Assembly: GCF_014193845.1 (NCBI RefSeq)
Contig: NZ_JACHZX010000001.1
Coordinates: forward strand, 1,054,001 to 1,118,000
From: Sphingomonas sp. BK345
GTDB lineage: Bacteria > Pseudomonadota > Alphaproteobacteria > Sphingomonadales > Sphingomonadaceae
Length of the DNA stretch: 64,000 bases
Direction: 5' to 3'
In this document: in pieces, positions 34,707-43,928 of the stretch
Layout of the letters: every line of letters begins with the position of its first letter
How positions within the stretch are numbered: the stretch's first letter is position 1
Notes under the pieces: model-generated
Databases searched by the model: none
What the model was told of the DNA's origin: nothing
The model's input: the letters and a program-made list of their open reading frames with translations, nothing else
Translations under genes and position numbers: made by a program

Positions 34707-34870
34707 TTTTTCCTCCCTGTGATCCGGACCGTCTCCTCCCGGTCCAGATGATCGCGGATCAGCCGCGCGATCAGGGTCGACTTTTTGTGACCTCGCTGGG
34801 CGCAGTAGCGCTCGAACCGCTCCGCCTCGGCGGGACGCATCAGCACCTGGACCCGGACAGCCTCGCTCAC
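34703..34870 (-). CDS. Small ribbon-helix-helix-like protein
   Basis: 55 residues: GTG start at 34870 with a strong ribosome-binding site (aagggagg) upstream, stop at 34703-34705 overlapping the methyltransferase start. The sequence VRVQVLMRPAEAERFERYCA then KKSTLIARLIRDHLDRE has the beta-strand plus two-helix layout of CopG/Arc-type repressors. It is the first gene of the methyltransferase-McrBC-Vsr unit and has its own promoter. A role as the unit's autoregulator is likely but inferred. It could alternatively be an antitoxin-like orphan. Confidence 0.75.
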   Translation of the reverse strand: MSEAVRVQVLMRPAEAERFERYCAQRGHKKSTLIARLIRDHLDREETVRITGRKK

Positions 34871-34894
34871 CAACGCCTCCCTTGAGCGGGATGA

Positions 34895-34923
34895 ATCATG
34901 AACGCCGCGCCTCCCGGGGTCAA
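34895..34923 (-). promoter_or_regulatory. Candidate sigma-70-type promoter of the RHH-methyltransferase unit
   Basis: On the minus strand a TTGACC -35 box (34923-34918) and a CATGAT -10 box (34900-34895) are separated by exactly 17 bases. The predicted start of transcription lies near 34888, just upstream of the aagggagg ribosome-binding site and the GTG at 34870. This is the only gap of more than 80 bases between the NERD-helicase gene and the Vsr gene, which supports a second promoter here. Confidence 0.5.
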
Positions 34924-34926
34924 CAC

Positions 34927-34938
34927 AAGTGTGCACTT
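34927..34938. promoter_or_regulatory. Candidate operator, inverted repeat AAGTG-TG-CACTT
   Basis: Five-base arms (34927-34931 and 34934-34938) are complementary around two bases. The site lies just upstream of the -35 box of the RHH-methyltransferase promoter. RHH repressors often bind such short inverted repeats, so this is the best visible autoregulatory site. Confidence 0.4.
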
Positions 34939-34953
34939 TTGCGGTGGATAACG

Positions 34954-36693
34954 TCAGGCTCTCCGCTGCTGCAGGTTTCGGCCGAACTTCTCCGCCTGCC
35001 GATCGTAGGCCCTGCGCTCGGACGCCGGCATCAGGACGTGGAGGAGCGTGCGCGCCCGCGAGAGGCCGGCGTAGTGGAGCATCGCCATGCGCTCGTGCCC
35101 GACGTCTTCGAGGTCGGTCGCGATGACTACTTGGCGTTCCAGACCCTTGAAGGCGTGCATAGTCGTGAAGAGGATCGCCCCGGAGCGAAGTGCCGCCTCG
35201 TCCGAGGGTTCGGCGAGCCTGCGCCCGGCGATCTCCCTGCGTCCAGCCATGATCGAGTTCTCGTGCCGTCTTGTGGAGAGGATGGCGATGTCGCGGGACG
35301 GGACGTCCTGCGCGGTCAGATCGCGGATGATCTCCTCGAGCTGCGCGATCCCCTCCTCCCTGCCCGAGTGGTAGGTGACCGGACACTGCGGTCCGTCGGG
35401 CGCACCCGCAACCGCCAGATCTATGCCCGAGACGATCGACGCCTGGACGGCCACCTGACGGGTGTTGCGGCAGTTCTCGAAGAGATCGTCGAACGCCGGA
35501 GCGCAGTCCGCCAGCCGCCGGTCGACGGCGTCCTGCGTCTCGACGCCGTAGATGTTCTGATTGGGGTCGAGAAAGAAGTGCCAGCGCCCCCGGCGCAGCC
35601 CTCCTTCGACGAGCAGGTCGATCACGTCGAGGTGCTCGGGCGTCAGCAGGTCCTGCGCCTCGTCGAGGACGATGACGTCCCATCTCCCCGTCGCCTGCTC
35701 GCAGAGGGCCTCCGCGGCGAGCTCCGGGAACCGCTTGGGGAAGAAGTCGGGGTGGCTGGAATCCTCTGAACCGAGGCGGTCCAGCAGGCCCGCGGACTTG
35801 ATCAGTTCGTGGTAGAGGGCGTGAACGTGCCGGACCTCCGGCCTTGGGCCCGCTGGCCCGGCCGCGAGTCCCTGCCTGACGTGGCTGGCGAGCAGCTGGT
35901 TGAAGCAGAGCATGAGCACCCGCTTGCCGTCGGCTGCGAGCTGTCGCGCCCTCTCGAGCGCGATGACGGACTTGCCCGTCCCCGCCGCCCCGCGGGCCAC
36001 CGTGCGCGGATTAGCGGCCAGCCTGCGCGAGACGCGGATCTGCTCGTTGGAAAGATAGAGGAGCCTCTCCTCGATCCCGGTCAGGTAGCCGCCGAGGCTA
36101 AGCGCTGTATCGAGGTCCGGCCTGAGGATCTGCCGGGCGAGCCTGATCTCCTCGGGCCTGAGCCCGCGGTAACTCCGGCGGTGCCTGTCGGCGCAGACGT
36201 CGTGCCAGTGCCTCTGGAGCGCGGAGATGTAGTGGCTGATCGTGTCGCGGAAGTGGCGCTTGTCGAGCAGCACCTCGGGGATGATCTCCGCTCCCGTCTG
36301 CCTGAAGTCGGTGTAGGGCATGACGACGCCGAAGCCGAAGAGCACGTCCTTGAAGGATCCGTTCGCCTCCTGAAGACGGGACTTGACCGCGTTCATCGCG
36401 CCTGATGCCTGAGTCCAGGGGCTCTCGCGCTTGGTGTAGCTCTTGAAGTCGCCGGAGAAGGTCCAGACGCCGTCCGAACAGGACACCTTGCCGCCCTTTA
36501 CCTCGAGCGCAAATACCCCGAGCGTGGAGAGGACGACCATGTCAGCCTCGCCCCAGATCTTCTTCTCGTGCCCGGGCAGCCCGAGCGAGTGGAGGACGAC
36601 GCAGTCGTCGGGCAGCTCGCGGCCCAGGCGCTCGTAGACATGCCGCTCGCTGTTGGGGCAGCGCTCCGGGACGTCGGGAATCAGGACTGCCAT
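34954..36693 (-). CDS. NERD-domain nuclease fused to UvrD-like helicase
   Basis: 579 residues from ATG 36693, overlapping the DrmB-like gene by 13 bases. The NERD (nuclease-related) domain covers about 10-130: SERHVYERLGRELPDDCVVL, GEADMVVLSTLGVFALEVKG (the E-x-K pair). A superfamily 1 helicase follows with Walker A ARGAAGTGKSVIALERA (about 232-248), Walker B DVIVLDEAQDLLTPEH (about 338-353), FFLDPNQNIYG and the C-terminal ILFTTMHAFKGLERQVVIAT and YAGLSRARTLLHVL. Such fusions are found near defence genes and probably unwind and cut DNA. The tight coupling to drmB suggests it works with the DrmAB proteins. Confidence 0.92.
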   Translation of the reverse strand: MAVLIPDVPERCPNSERHVYERLGRELPDDCVVLHSLGLPGHEKKIWGEADMVVLSTLGVFALEVKGGKVSCSDGVWTFSGDFKSYTKRESPWTQASGAMNAVKSRLQEANGSFKDVLFGFGVVMPYTDFRQTGAEIIPEVLLDKRHFRDTISHYISALQRHWHDVCADRHRRSYRGLRPEEIRLARQILRPDLDTALSLGGYLTGIEERLLYLSNEQIRVSRRLAANPRTVARGAAGTGKSVIALERARQLAADGKRVLMLCFNQLLASHVRQGLAAGPAGPRPEVRHVHALYHELIKSAGLLDRLGSEDSSHPDFFPKRFPELAAEALCEQATGRWDVIVLDEAQDLLTPEHLDVIDLLVEGGLRRGRWHFFLDPNQNIYGVETQDAVDRRLADCAPAFDDLFENCRNTRQVAVQASIVSGIDLAVAGAPDGPQCPVTYHSGREEGIAQLEEIIRDLTAQDVPSRDIAILSTRRHENSIMAGRREIAGRRLAEPSDEAALRSGAILFTTMHAFKGLERQVVIATDLEDVGHERMAMLHYAGLSRARTLLHVLMPASERRAYDRQAEKFGRNLQQRRA

Positions 36694-38573
36694 TGCGCCT
36701 CCGGAGCCATGGTTCCGAAGAACCCTGAGAAGCGGCCTTCCGCGTCGCCAATCAGCACGGCGCGGTCGAGTTCGCGGTTGAAGCGCTCGCAGGCGGTCTC
36801 GGGCAGGAGCAGGCAGCAGTGGCAGGCGGCTGCGCTCACCCGCTCGCCCGACTGTCTCGGATCGCTCTCCAGGCACACCGGATCGCTGCCGCACCAGCCG
36901 GCGTTCGCGAGCGTGCGCATGACGATCGGCTCGAGAAGCCCGGGCTCGGCGAGGCGCACCAGTCCGCCGAGGCTACCCTCAGAGTCAGGGGAGCCGGTAT
37001 AGACGAGGACTCCGTTCAAGACGCGGTCGCTGTCGGACACGTAGAGCCGCTCCCTCAACGCGGAGGCCGAATAGCCGCACTCGACGGAGATCTGGCGGAT
37101 GAAGGCGTGCGCGAAGGCATGCACGAGGAGGAGCCGGGGCGTGATCGTGTAGTCGCGCTCGTAGCCCCGCTGCTCGGCGATCTGGCGGCTGCGCGCGTCC
37201 AGAATGCCCGCACGCTCGCTCACGACGGGATTGGCCGCGACCCACCCGTCGACGGCCTCGGTCCGGAACCGCAGGAAGATGCCCTCGCCCCTGATCTCAG
37301 CGCCTGGGAGCCAGGAGCGCGGGGTCTTGGACAGCGGCGACACCTTTCCCTCCAGGATCGCCTCCGCCACCCGGTCGGCGCTGACGGGATGCGGCTCGAT
37401 CCGCGAAAACCCGGCAAGCGCCCGCACCTCGCGAAGGCGCGAAGCCGCGCCGATCAGGTCGAACCAAGTTGCCATCGTCGGTGGCGGTGAGTGGACCGCG
37501 TTCTGGAACTGCGGCACGATCCCGCCGATGATCGGGTCGTCGCGGTCCTGAGAGAGCGCGTCGTATTCCTGTCCGCGCGCAGCCCGCTCGGTCAGTGGCG
37601 GCCCGCCATCCTCGATCGACCTTAGCCGGCGGTAGGCAGCGAGCAGCTGGTCGACCGGCACGCCGTAGGTCGCCGACACCCCGATCAGCACCGAAGGCAG
37701 CGCCGCGTCGGGGACGCCGTCCAGGAACATGCGCGACTGCTCGATGATCTGGTTGATTGCTTCGGAGGCGGGCGGGATCGACAGAGCGGAGCCGATGACG
37801 CCGAAGTGGATGTTCGAAGCACCTCGCTGGAGCGCGCGGACCGGCTCGCGACAGTCCGGCTGCAGGTCGTGGAGCCACGGTCTGAACCCGTCGCATTTCC
37901 AGCCGCCGAACGCGTCGGCGCCGAAGGCGGAGCCGAGCGATTCACGCATCGGCCTGTCAGCCGTCCCGCAGCCCTCGCAGGTTACGAACAGGTCGGCGAG
38001 CGAGGCGGACTGCCCGTGCGAGCCGAGGCGCAGAACCGGACGTGGGCAGATCCCCTCCTGACGGCCGCGATGAGCCCACCATTCCCAGGGGAAGTCGCTG
38101 AGATGCCCCTTGCGGCAGGCCACCACGAAGCGGACCGGGTTCGTGAAGGTGCTCCTGTTGCCGTGAGCTGTGCAGCGTAGTCGCGCGCCGTCGTCGGCCA
38201 GCTCGAAGGGCGCCCCCTCCCTGCCGATGCGGTGGCATTTGGGGCACTCGTGCCATTCCGGGAAGCGGACCGCCGGCGCTGCGCTACGCGCGCGAACCTG
38301 CATCGTCCCGGCCAGCTGCTCCTTGACCGGCCCGACGCGGAAATGGCTGACGCCTAGCATCGACTGGAGACGCTCCTCGCCGATCCGTAGCGCCGGGAGC
38401 GAGTTCACCCGCTCCCAGTCTTCCAGCCCCATGGGCATGAAGGAGCCCTTTTCCAGGTCGACGATGGCGCCGATGCCGAAGGTGGAGACGAGCTGGGAGC
38501 GGCGCACGCTGCCGAGCGGCTCGATCGCGTCCGCCGGTGCGGCTGTCGGCGCGAGACGGGGTCTTCTGGCCAT
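36681..38573 (-). CDS. drmB: DrmB-like DUF1998 protein of DISARM type
   Basis: 630 residues from ATG 38573, one base after the DrmA-like stop (TGATATG). The N-terminus has the typical RRSQLVSTFGIGAIVDLEKG with MPMGLEDW. Zinc-type cysteines appear at WHECPKCHRIG (about 111) and TCEGCGT. The DUF1998 domain contains LLVHAFAHAFIRQISVECGY (about 480-500), VYTGSPDSEGSLGGLVRLAE and a cysteine cluster at about 560-595 (GWCGSDPVC, ACHCCLLLPETACERFN). DrmB is a core DISARM subunit that forms a complex with the helicase DrmA. This order (drmA then drmB) matches DISARM. Confidence 0.93.
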   Translation of the reverse strand: MARRPRLAPTAAPADAIEPLGSVRRSQLVSTFGIGAIVDLEKGSFMPMGLEDWERVNSLPALRIGEERLQSMLGVSHFRVGPVKEQLAGTMQVRARSAAPAVRFPEWHECPKCHRIGREGAPFELADDGARLRCTAHGNRSTFTNPVRFVVACRKGHLSDFPWEWWAHRGRQEGICPRPVLRLGSHGQSASLADLFVTCEGCGTADRPMRESLGSAFGADAFGGWKCDGFRPWLHDLQPDCREPVRALQRGASNIHFGVIGSALSIPPASEAINQIIEQSRMFLDGVPDAALPSVLIGVSATYGVPVDQLLAAYRRLRSIEDGGPPLTERAARGQEYDALSQDRDDPIIGGIVPQFQNAVHSPPPTMATWFDLIGAASRLREVRALAGFSRIEPHPVSADRVAEAILEGKVSPLSKTPRSWLPGAEIRGEGIFLRFRTEAVDGWVAANPVVSERAGILDARSRQIAEQRGYERDYTITPRLLLVHAFAHAFIRQISVECGYSASALRERLYVSDSDRVLNGVLVYTGSPDSEGSLGGLVRLAEPGLLEPIVMRTLANAGWCGSDPVCLESDPRQSGERVSAAACHCCLLLPETACERFNRELDRAVLIGDAEGRFSGFFGTMAPEAQWQS

Positions 38574-38574
38574 A

Positions 38575-41500
38575 TCAGGCCCTCCGGGTCATGGTCTTGA
38601 GTGCGAAGGCGGTGGATGGCTCGACCTCTCGCATGGAGTTCGGCGTGTTCCAGGCGAGCGCGCCGGGCTGCCCGCCCTCCTCGGCTGAGGTCATCAGGTG
38701 ATCCTTGGTCCGGCCGTATGGAGCGGGGCGCTTCCAGTAGAGGAGGTCGGTGCCGGACGCCCTGGCGTTCTGGCTGCGCGCCGCCCAGTCGGAGACTATC
38801 GCGTCGATGTCTTCGGCCGAGGCCTCCCCTTCGATCTCAAGCGAGGCGGAGCGGGCGCGCTCGCGGATCGCGGCGATCAGTGGTTCGACGTCGGCCGCCT
38901 GCGGGTCGAAGTCCGCCGCCGCGTCGTCGTCGTCCATCCCCACGGCCAAGTGCCGGACTGCGGCCGCCACGACGGCGTGCAGCGCCTTGTCCCGGGCGCG
39001 AGGCGCCCATGGCGTGACGCTGGTGGCCTCCACGCTCCGGTAGAGCGCGCCGTGATAGGCGAGAAAGTGCTCGAAGTGCGACACGTCGCGCGGGCGGCCG
39101 AAGTTGTAGAGCGTCAGCACGAGCCCGTCGATGCCGCGGCCAACGCGGCTGCTCGCCTGAATGTATTCCGCGGTCGACTTCGGCTGGCCGTTGACCAGCA
39201 TGAGCCCCAGCCGCGACACGTCCACGCCCACCGAGATCATGTTGGACGCCAGGACCGCGTCGCGCGGCGCCGGATCGAACGGGTCGCCGCCGTCGGTCAG
39301 CGGGTTGCCGAGTTCCGCGAGGTAGGTCGGCAGGTCTCGCGAGGACACGCGGCTGCTGAGTTCTATCGCATCCGTCTCGAGGTAGCGCTGGGTAGAACCG
39401 AGCCTGCTCGCCAGGAAAGCGATCTGTCGCGGGATGTCGTCCTGCAGGAGGACGTGCGCGCCGCCGAGTTCGCGCAGGCTATTGAAGTAGAGCACGCTTG
39501 TCCAAAACGGATCGGCGAGCCGAGGCGTCGTGCCGTTCTGCACGAGGTGCTCCATGCCCTGCAGCAGCGCGGCGGCGGCAGCCTGCAATGCGAACTTGGG
39601 GCTTCGCCCGGCCGAGCAGAGCCCAAGGTAGAGTCGGTCGGGACCGTCCTCGTCGCGCACCGCGAAGAAGGAGTCGCTTGCCTGGAAGCCGGACGGCGGG
39701 AACTGCAGCACGGGCCGGTCGAACAGCGCTCGCACCTGTCGGGCGGCCTGACCGATCGTGGCGGTCGATCCGATCACCTTCGGACGCACGCCGCCCGCGG
39801 TGCAAAGCATGTCGACCACCGTCTCGTAGAGACCGGCCATCGAACCCAGCGGGCCCGAGATGAGGTGGAGTTCGTCCTGGATGATGAGGCCGGGCCTGAG
39901 ACCGCCGTTAAGCCCGAAAAGGGCCCGCAGGTCCTTCCGTCGAGGCAGCTGCGCGAACTTGTCGATGGTTCCGATCAGCAGGCTCGGCGGGGCGTCGTAG
40001 ATGAAGTCGTCAACCGTCATCACCGGCAGCGGCTCGCCGCCGCTCGGGCACCCGATCTTTGGGCAGCGGATCTCGATGCCGGCGTCGCCGGGCGCGCGGT
40101 AGTAGCAGGTGGCGTTCAGCTCGGTTCCGCACACCGGGCAGTCAAGCAGCTGGCGCGGGGTGGACTTCGGCTTCTGGTCGTCATGCTCGAGGTCGAGCGC
40201 GGTCATGGCTTCGGCGACCCGGTTGGGGGTGGCATCCCCCCCGACGTAGAGTCCGAGGCTGATCGGAGCGTCGCCGAGGTCGTCGCGCTCGGCCCGAAGC
40301 GCGTCACACGCGCAGATGAGCGCGGCCGCACGCTGGAACTGCTGCACGGTTAGGAGCCTGAGCGTGTAGCGCATCAGGACGTCGACGCCGCCCTCCTCGC
40401 GCCGCCCCTCGTCAATTAGTCGGCGGTGCAGAATCTGGAAGGCGGTCAGACCGAGGTAGGCCTCCGTCTTGCCGCCGCCGGTCGGGAACCACAGTAGGTC
40501 GACACGGTCCCGGTCGGCCTCACCGCCGTCGACCACACCGGGCAGGACGATCAGGATGTAGGCGAGCTGGAAGGGGCGCCAGTTGAGCGGGCCCGCGCGC
40601 TCGCCTTTCGATGCGAACCGAGACTGCCGGTCCATCGCCTCGTTCGCCAGCGTGAACGCGAGCCATGCGGCGTCATCGGTGGCGAGCGTGTTAACGCCGG
40701 CCCGCATCCGGCGGAGCGTGTCGCGGCAGCACTCCAGGTTGCGTTCGGCGGCGACGCGGAGATCGCCGCCGAAACCCGACACCCGCGGGTCCAGGGTGGT
40801 CTCGATCCATTTGCCATAGGTGCCAGCGAACTCGCGCAATGAGGCCAGGATCTCCTCCCGGCCCTCCGGCCTTGCCAGCCAGGCAGCCGACAGAGCGCTG
40901 GGATGCGCCTGGAGGAAAGTCCCGAGGAGCCCGCTCCCTGAGGCGCTCATCCCCTTCACCGCCGCCGCGGGCAGCCATGTGGTTCCGAGGTGCACCACCC
41001 GGCGCTCGTCCGAGGGCTCCCACTGGACGGCGACCCCGTGACCGGCGGCGTATTCGAGCACGTCGCGGTAGAGGAGTGCGGCCGACTGAGCGTCCTCGTC
41101 GGCACCGGCAGGGATAGGGGACGGCCTGGGACGGACCGCGCCGCCCCCGTCTGCGGCGATTGCCTTCACCTCCAGTCCCGCCTGCAGCAGGCAGAACTCG
41201 TCCCGCATGCGGTCCTCGGTCGCCTGGGCCTTGTTGATGAGTGTGAGCGTCAGAACCTGCTGCCCACCGACGAGCCTTCGTCTGACGTGCAGGCAGACAG
41301 ACGGGTCCTGGACCGTGCCTCCGTCCGGCGCGGTGAACTCGTGTACCCGCCACGTGCCGGCCGCACCGGGCGTGATCTCGTGCCGGTAGTCGAGCTGCTT
41401 CCGCGTCCACATCCGCCGCCTCCTGCGGCTGCCGGGTTCGGGGTCGCGCTCCACCATCGTGTAGCGGGCGCTCTGCGCCGTCGAGACGTGGATCGTCGCG

Positions 41501-41781
41501 TCCTCGTCCGCGGCGAAGGTGAGGCCGAGCGAGCAGGGCCGGACCGCGCGGTAGCCGGGCACGCCCGCGTCGGTCTCGCTGTCCACGTCCGAGGGCGCGC
41601 CTTCGTCCTGGTCGTCTTCGAGGGCGTCCAGGGTCTCCCCCTCCGGCCAAAGGATGCCGGTGAGATAGGTGTCGACCGGTGCAGACGGTATTTCCTCGTC
41701 CATGGTCAGTGGGCCGAGCAGGACAGCCATCGCGGTCCGCACGAGTTCGTTGCGGACCGGTCTGTGGTCAGGGCGCGTCAA
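38575..41781 (-). CDS. drmA: DrmA-like DISARM helicase
   Basis: 1068 residues if the TTG at 41781, which overlaps the UvrD gene's stop (TTGA), is the start; a GTG or ATG slightly downstream (41730-41742) is possible. The superfamily 2 helicase core has Walker A LLWFPTGGGKTEAYLGLTAF (about 427-446), a DELH box in GLIIQDELHLISGPLGSMAG (about 633-652) and motifs V-VI in VLASNMISVGVDVSRLGLML and TAEYIQASSRVGRGID (about 870-885). A cysteine set (DCPVCGTELNATCYYR, IRCPKIGCPSG) lies between the helicase lobes. These features fit DrmA, which with DrmB loads on DNA ends in DISARM. Next to drmB it forms the recognisable DISARM core. Confidence 0.93.
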   Translation of the reverse strand: MTRPDHRPVRNELVRTAMAVLLGPLTMDEEIPSAPVDTYLTGILWPEGETLDALEDDQDEGAPSDVDSETDAGVPGYRAVRPCSLGLTFAADEDATIHVSTAQSARYTMVERDPEPGSRRRRRMWTRKQLDYRHEITPGAAGTWRVHEFTAPDGGTVQDPSVCLHVRRRLVGGQQVLTLTLINKAQATEDRMRDEFCLLQAGLEVKAIAADGGGAVRPRPSPIPAGADEDAQSAALLYRDVLEYAAGHGVAVQWEPSDERRVVHLGTTWLPAAAVKGMSASGSGLLGTFLQAHPSALSAAWLARPEGREEILASLREFAGTYGKWIETTLDPRVSGFGGDLRVAAERNLECCRDTLRRMRAGVNTLATDDAAWLAFTLANEAMDRQSRFASKGERAGPLNWRPFQLAYILIVLPGVVDGGEADRDRVDLLWFPTGGGKTEAYLGLTAFQILHRRLIDEGRREEGGVDVLMRYTLRLLTVQQFQRAAALICACDALRAERDDLGDAPISLGLYVGGDATPNRVAEAMTALDLEHDDQKPKSTPRQLLDCPVCGTELNATCYYRAPGDAGIEIRCPKIGCPSGGEPLPVMTVDDFIYDAPPSLLIGTIDKFAQLPRRKDLRALFGLNGGLRPGLIIQDELHLISGPLGSMAGLYETVVDMLCTAGGVRPKVIGSTATIGQAARQVRALFDRPVLQFPPSGFQASDSFFAVRDEDGPDRLYLGLCSAGRSPKFALQAAAAALLQGMEHLVQNGTTPRLADPFWTSVLYFNSLRELGGAHVLLQDDIPRQIAFLASRLGSTQRYLETDAIELSSRVSSRDLPTYLAELGNPLTDGGDPFDPAPRDAVLASNMISVGVDVSRLGLMLVNGQPKSTAEYIQASSRVGRGIDGLVLTLYNFGRPRDVSHFEHFLAYHGALYRSVEATSVTPWAPRARDKALHAVVAAAVRHLAVGMDDDDAAADFDPQAADVEPLIAAIRERARSASLEIEGEASAEDIDAIVSDWAARSQNARASGTDLLYWKRPAPYGRTKDHLMTSAEEGGQPGALAWNTPNSMREVEPSTAFALKTMTRRA

Positions 41782-43928
41782 TCTGCATCCTTCCAGGTCT
41801 TGAAATCGCCAGTCCCGAACAGCCCGATTCCGAGCCACAGGCCGCTGGTCCTCTCCGGCTCGCCAAGGCGGCCCGTGCCATCCGCAGTGACCGTCCCGAC
41901 CGACGAGATCCGCAGGTTCATGATCGTGCGCGGCAGCTTGTAGCCTTGCTTGTGCAGCACGCTCAGGAGATCGGTGGACAGCTGGTTGGCGGTGCGCCCC
42001 AGAAGGCGGCCCGGCCCGGTCTCCTCCTGCAGGTGGATATGCCACACCGCGCGATCCTCAAGGCGGTGCTTGCACAGCATCACCTTGTGTCCGGCGAGGC
42101 TGCCGGCACCGGCGAGGAGGAACGCCTGCAGGTCCTCGACGCCTTCCGCGCCGCCGAGCAGGTCGGGATCGGCGAAGCCGAGCGGGTCGATGTCGCCGCG
42201 CAGCCCCATCTCCACGTTCAACCACTGCCTCTGCCGGCAGCAAAGCCGCCGGCGCTCTTCCCTGAATTTCCAGTGGACCGGCACGCGGTGGATCTGGCCC
42301 GCTGGGGCGCGGGCGAGCGTCCGCGCCGCACGACTGATCCCCACGTAGGCAACGCTCGCTCGCTCGCCCGGGTCCCCCTCCCCGCCCTCGTCGTCCGACG
42401 CTCGCTCCTCCGGCTCGAGAAGGGTGACCTCGTCAAACTCCATGCCTTTGGACTGGTGGACGGTGGTGACGATGATGCCATCGTCGGCGACTGGCTGGTC
42501 GTCGGGAAAGGCGTCGGGCCAAGCCAGACGCTCCCGTAGCAGCGCAAGGTCGATCGACGTCGCGTCCTCGGCTGCCCCGCTCGCTCGCGCGAGGCGAATC
42601 CAGGCGACTTCCTCCGCGGGAAGCCCGACGCGCTCGCAGCCGTCGTCGCCCCAGATTTTGCCGAGGTGCGCATATATGCGACCGAACTGCGAGCGGGGCA
42701 AAGACGTCGAGCGAACCTTCCTCAGAAGCGCGGCGATCCAGGCTGGCGCCAGCGCGGCGTGGTGGCCGGCGCGGAGCCTGACCGGAACGGTCGCGGCGTC
42801 GACGTCTTTGCCGTAGAGGGCCTGGAGGACCCGCACGGCCTCCCCGTTCGTCTGCGTCAGGATGGCGCGGCTTCCGCCCGTCGCCGCCTCTAGGAGCCCT
42901 CGTCCGAGCGGCTGGTCCGGCTCCGGAAGTCTTGCGATGGCCGTGAGCATGACCCTGAGCTTCTCCCGATCCGGGCGGTCCCCCAGGAGCACGGAGCGCA
43001 GGCCGGCGGACAGCCGGGCGAGTGGTGGATCGGCTCGATGATTGCGTACGAGCGTCTCCTGGACGAGGTCGCCGGCATAGGTCCGGCAGACCTCTTCCCA
43101 GTATTCCCGCGGGGTCGGGAACAGGGTCCCGTCCTCCCGCTCGCCGCTGGCGAAGCCGAAGATGGCCTGCGCGGGATCGCCGAGGATGGTGAAGCCGCAG
43201 CCGTGCTCGCCCGGCGACGCCATAAGCGAGAGGAGAGCGAGGACGAGGTCACCACGGACGCCGGGCAGGTCTTGGAACTCGTCGACAATGATGTGACGCC
43301 TGCCGCCGACGAAACGTCGCACATCGTCGCGGCGACCTCCCGTCGCCATCGCGGTCAGCGCCGCGATGTTCGCGTCGTGCGTCCGGGAGAGGAGCGCCCC
43401 TGGGGCCTCCCCGAGAAGGCGGAGCATTCGGAAGGCCCAGGAGTCGAATGTCCGGATCGAGAGGTGCCGGAGTTCCTCGATCACCTGCGGCTCGGCGTCG
43501 TCGATCCGGCCGATGCGTCGGCTCAGGGTCCGCACGGCGCTGCGGGAGAAGCTCAGCACGAGGATCTCTCCAGGGTCGAGCTCGTGTCCGACCAGCCGTG
43601 CGAGTCGCCTCGCGGCCAGTTCGGTCTTCCCTGTGCCTGGTCCCGCCTCGACTAGCTGCCGGGCGGTCGCGGGCGCCGCGATGATGCGCTCGCGGACGGC
43701 GGAGTCGTCGGGCGGCGGCCCCGGATCCGGCTGAGGCACCACAGGGTTCGGGGATGCAGGATGAGTCTCATCGAGCGACGGGCCGTCGACGTCGATGTTG
43801 CCGTCAGCCACGCGCCAGAGGTGGCGCTTATACTTCACGGCTGGCCCATGAGGGGTCTCGTGCAGCGGCCGCTCGATGGTGTCGACGATCCTGCCTCCCC
43901 GGCGCACGCCGACCTGAACCGTGCTCAT
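41778..43928 (-). CDS. UvrD/PcrA-type helicase with extra C-terminal domain
   Basis: 716 residues from ATG 43928 (an in-frame extension to 44036 is less likely). After an 85-residue N-terminal part come Walker A LVEAGPGTGKTELAARRLAR (about 92-110), SFSRSAVRTLSRRI, the Walker B HIIVDEFQDLPGVRGDLVLA (about 210-228), ILGDPAQAIFGFA, then TTVHQSKGMEFDEVTLLEPE (about 490-508) and VAYVGISRAARTLARAP (about 527-543). The last 170 residues form an unrecognised domain with a short CCRQRQW motif. It is a superfamily 1A helicase and probably supplies single-strand translocation to the array. It is followed without gap by drmA. Confidence 0.9.
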   Translation of the reverse strand: MSTVQVGVRRGGRIVDTIERPLHETPHGPAVKYKRHLWRVADGNIDVDGPSLDETHPASPNPVVPQPDPGPPPDDSAVRERIIAAPATARQLVEAGPGTGKTELAARRLARLVGHELDPGEILVLSFSRSAVRTLSRRIGRIDDAEPQVIEELRHLSIRTFDSWAFRMLRLLGEAPGALLSRTHDANIAALTAMATGGRRDDVRRFVGGRRHIIVDEFQDLPGVRGDLVLALLSLMASPGEHGCGFTILGDPAQAIFGFASGEREDGTLFPTPREYWEEVCRTYAGDLVQETLVRNHRADPPLARLSAGLRSVLLGDRPDREKLRVMLTAIARLPEPDQPLGRGLLEAATGGSRAILTQTNGEAVRVLQALYGKDVDAATVPVRLRAGHHAALAPAWIAALLRKVRSTSLPRSQFGRIYAHLGKIWGDDGCERVGLPAEEVAWIRLARASGAAEDATSIDLALLRERLAWPDAFPDDQPVADDGIIVTTVHQSKGMEFDEVTLLEPEERASDDEGGEGDPGERASVAYVGISRAARTLARAPAGQIHRVPVHWKFREERRRLCCRQRQWLNVEMGLRGDIDPLGFADPDLLGGAEGVEDLQAFLLAGAGSLAGHKVMLCKHRLEDRAVWHIHLQEETGPGRLLGRTANQLSTDLLSVLHKQGYKLPRTIMNLRISSVGTVTADGTGRLGEPERTSGLWLGIGLFGTGDFKTWKDAD

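Noticed and set aside
34703..34870. RHH protein as antitoxin of a toxin-antitoxin pair
   Set aside because: The overlapping partner is a methyltransferase, not a small toxin such as ParE or RelE, so a regulatory role is more likely.
38698..40353. 551-codon + strand frame antisense to the DrmA-like gene
   Set aside because: Arg/Val-rich shadow without domains; the minus strand carries intact helicase motifs.
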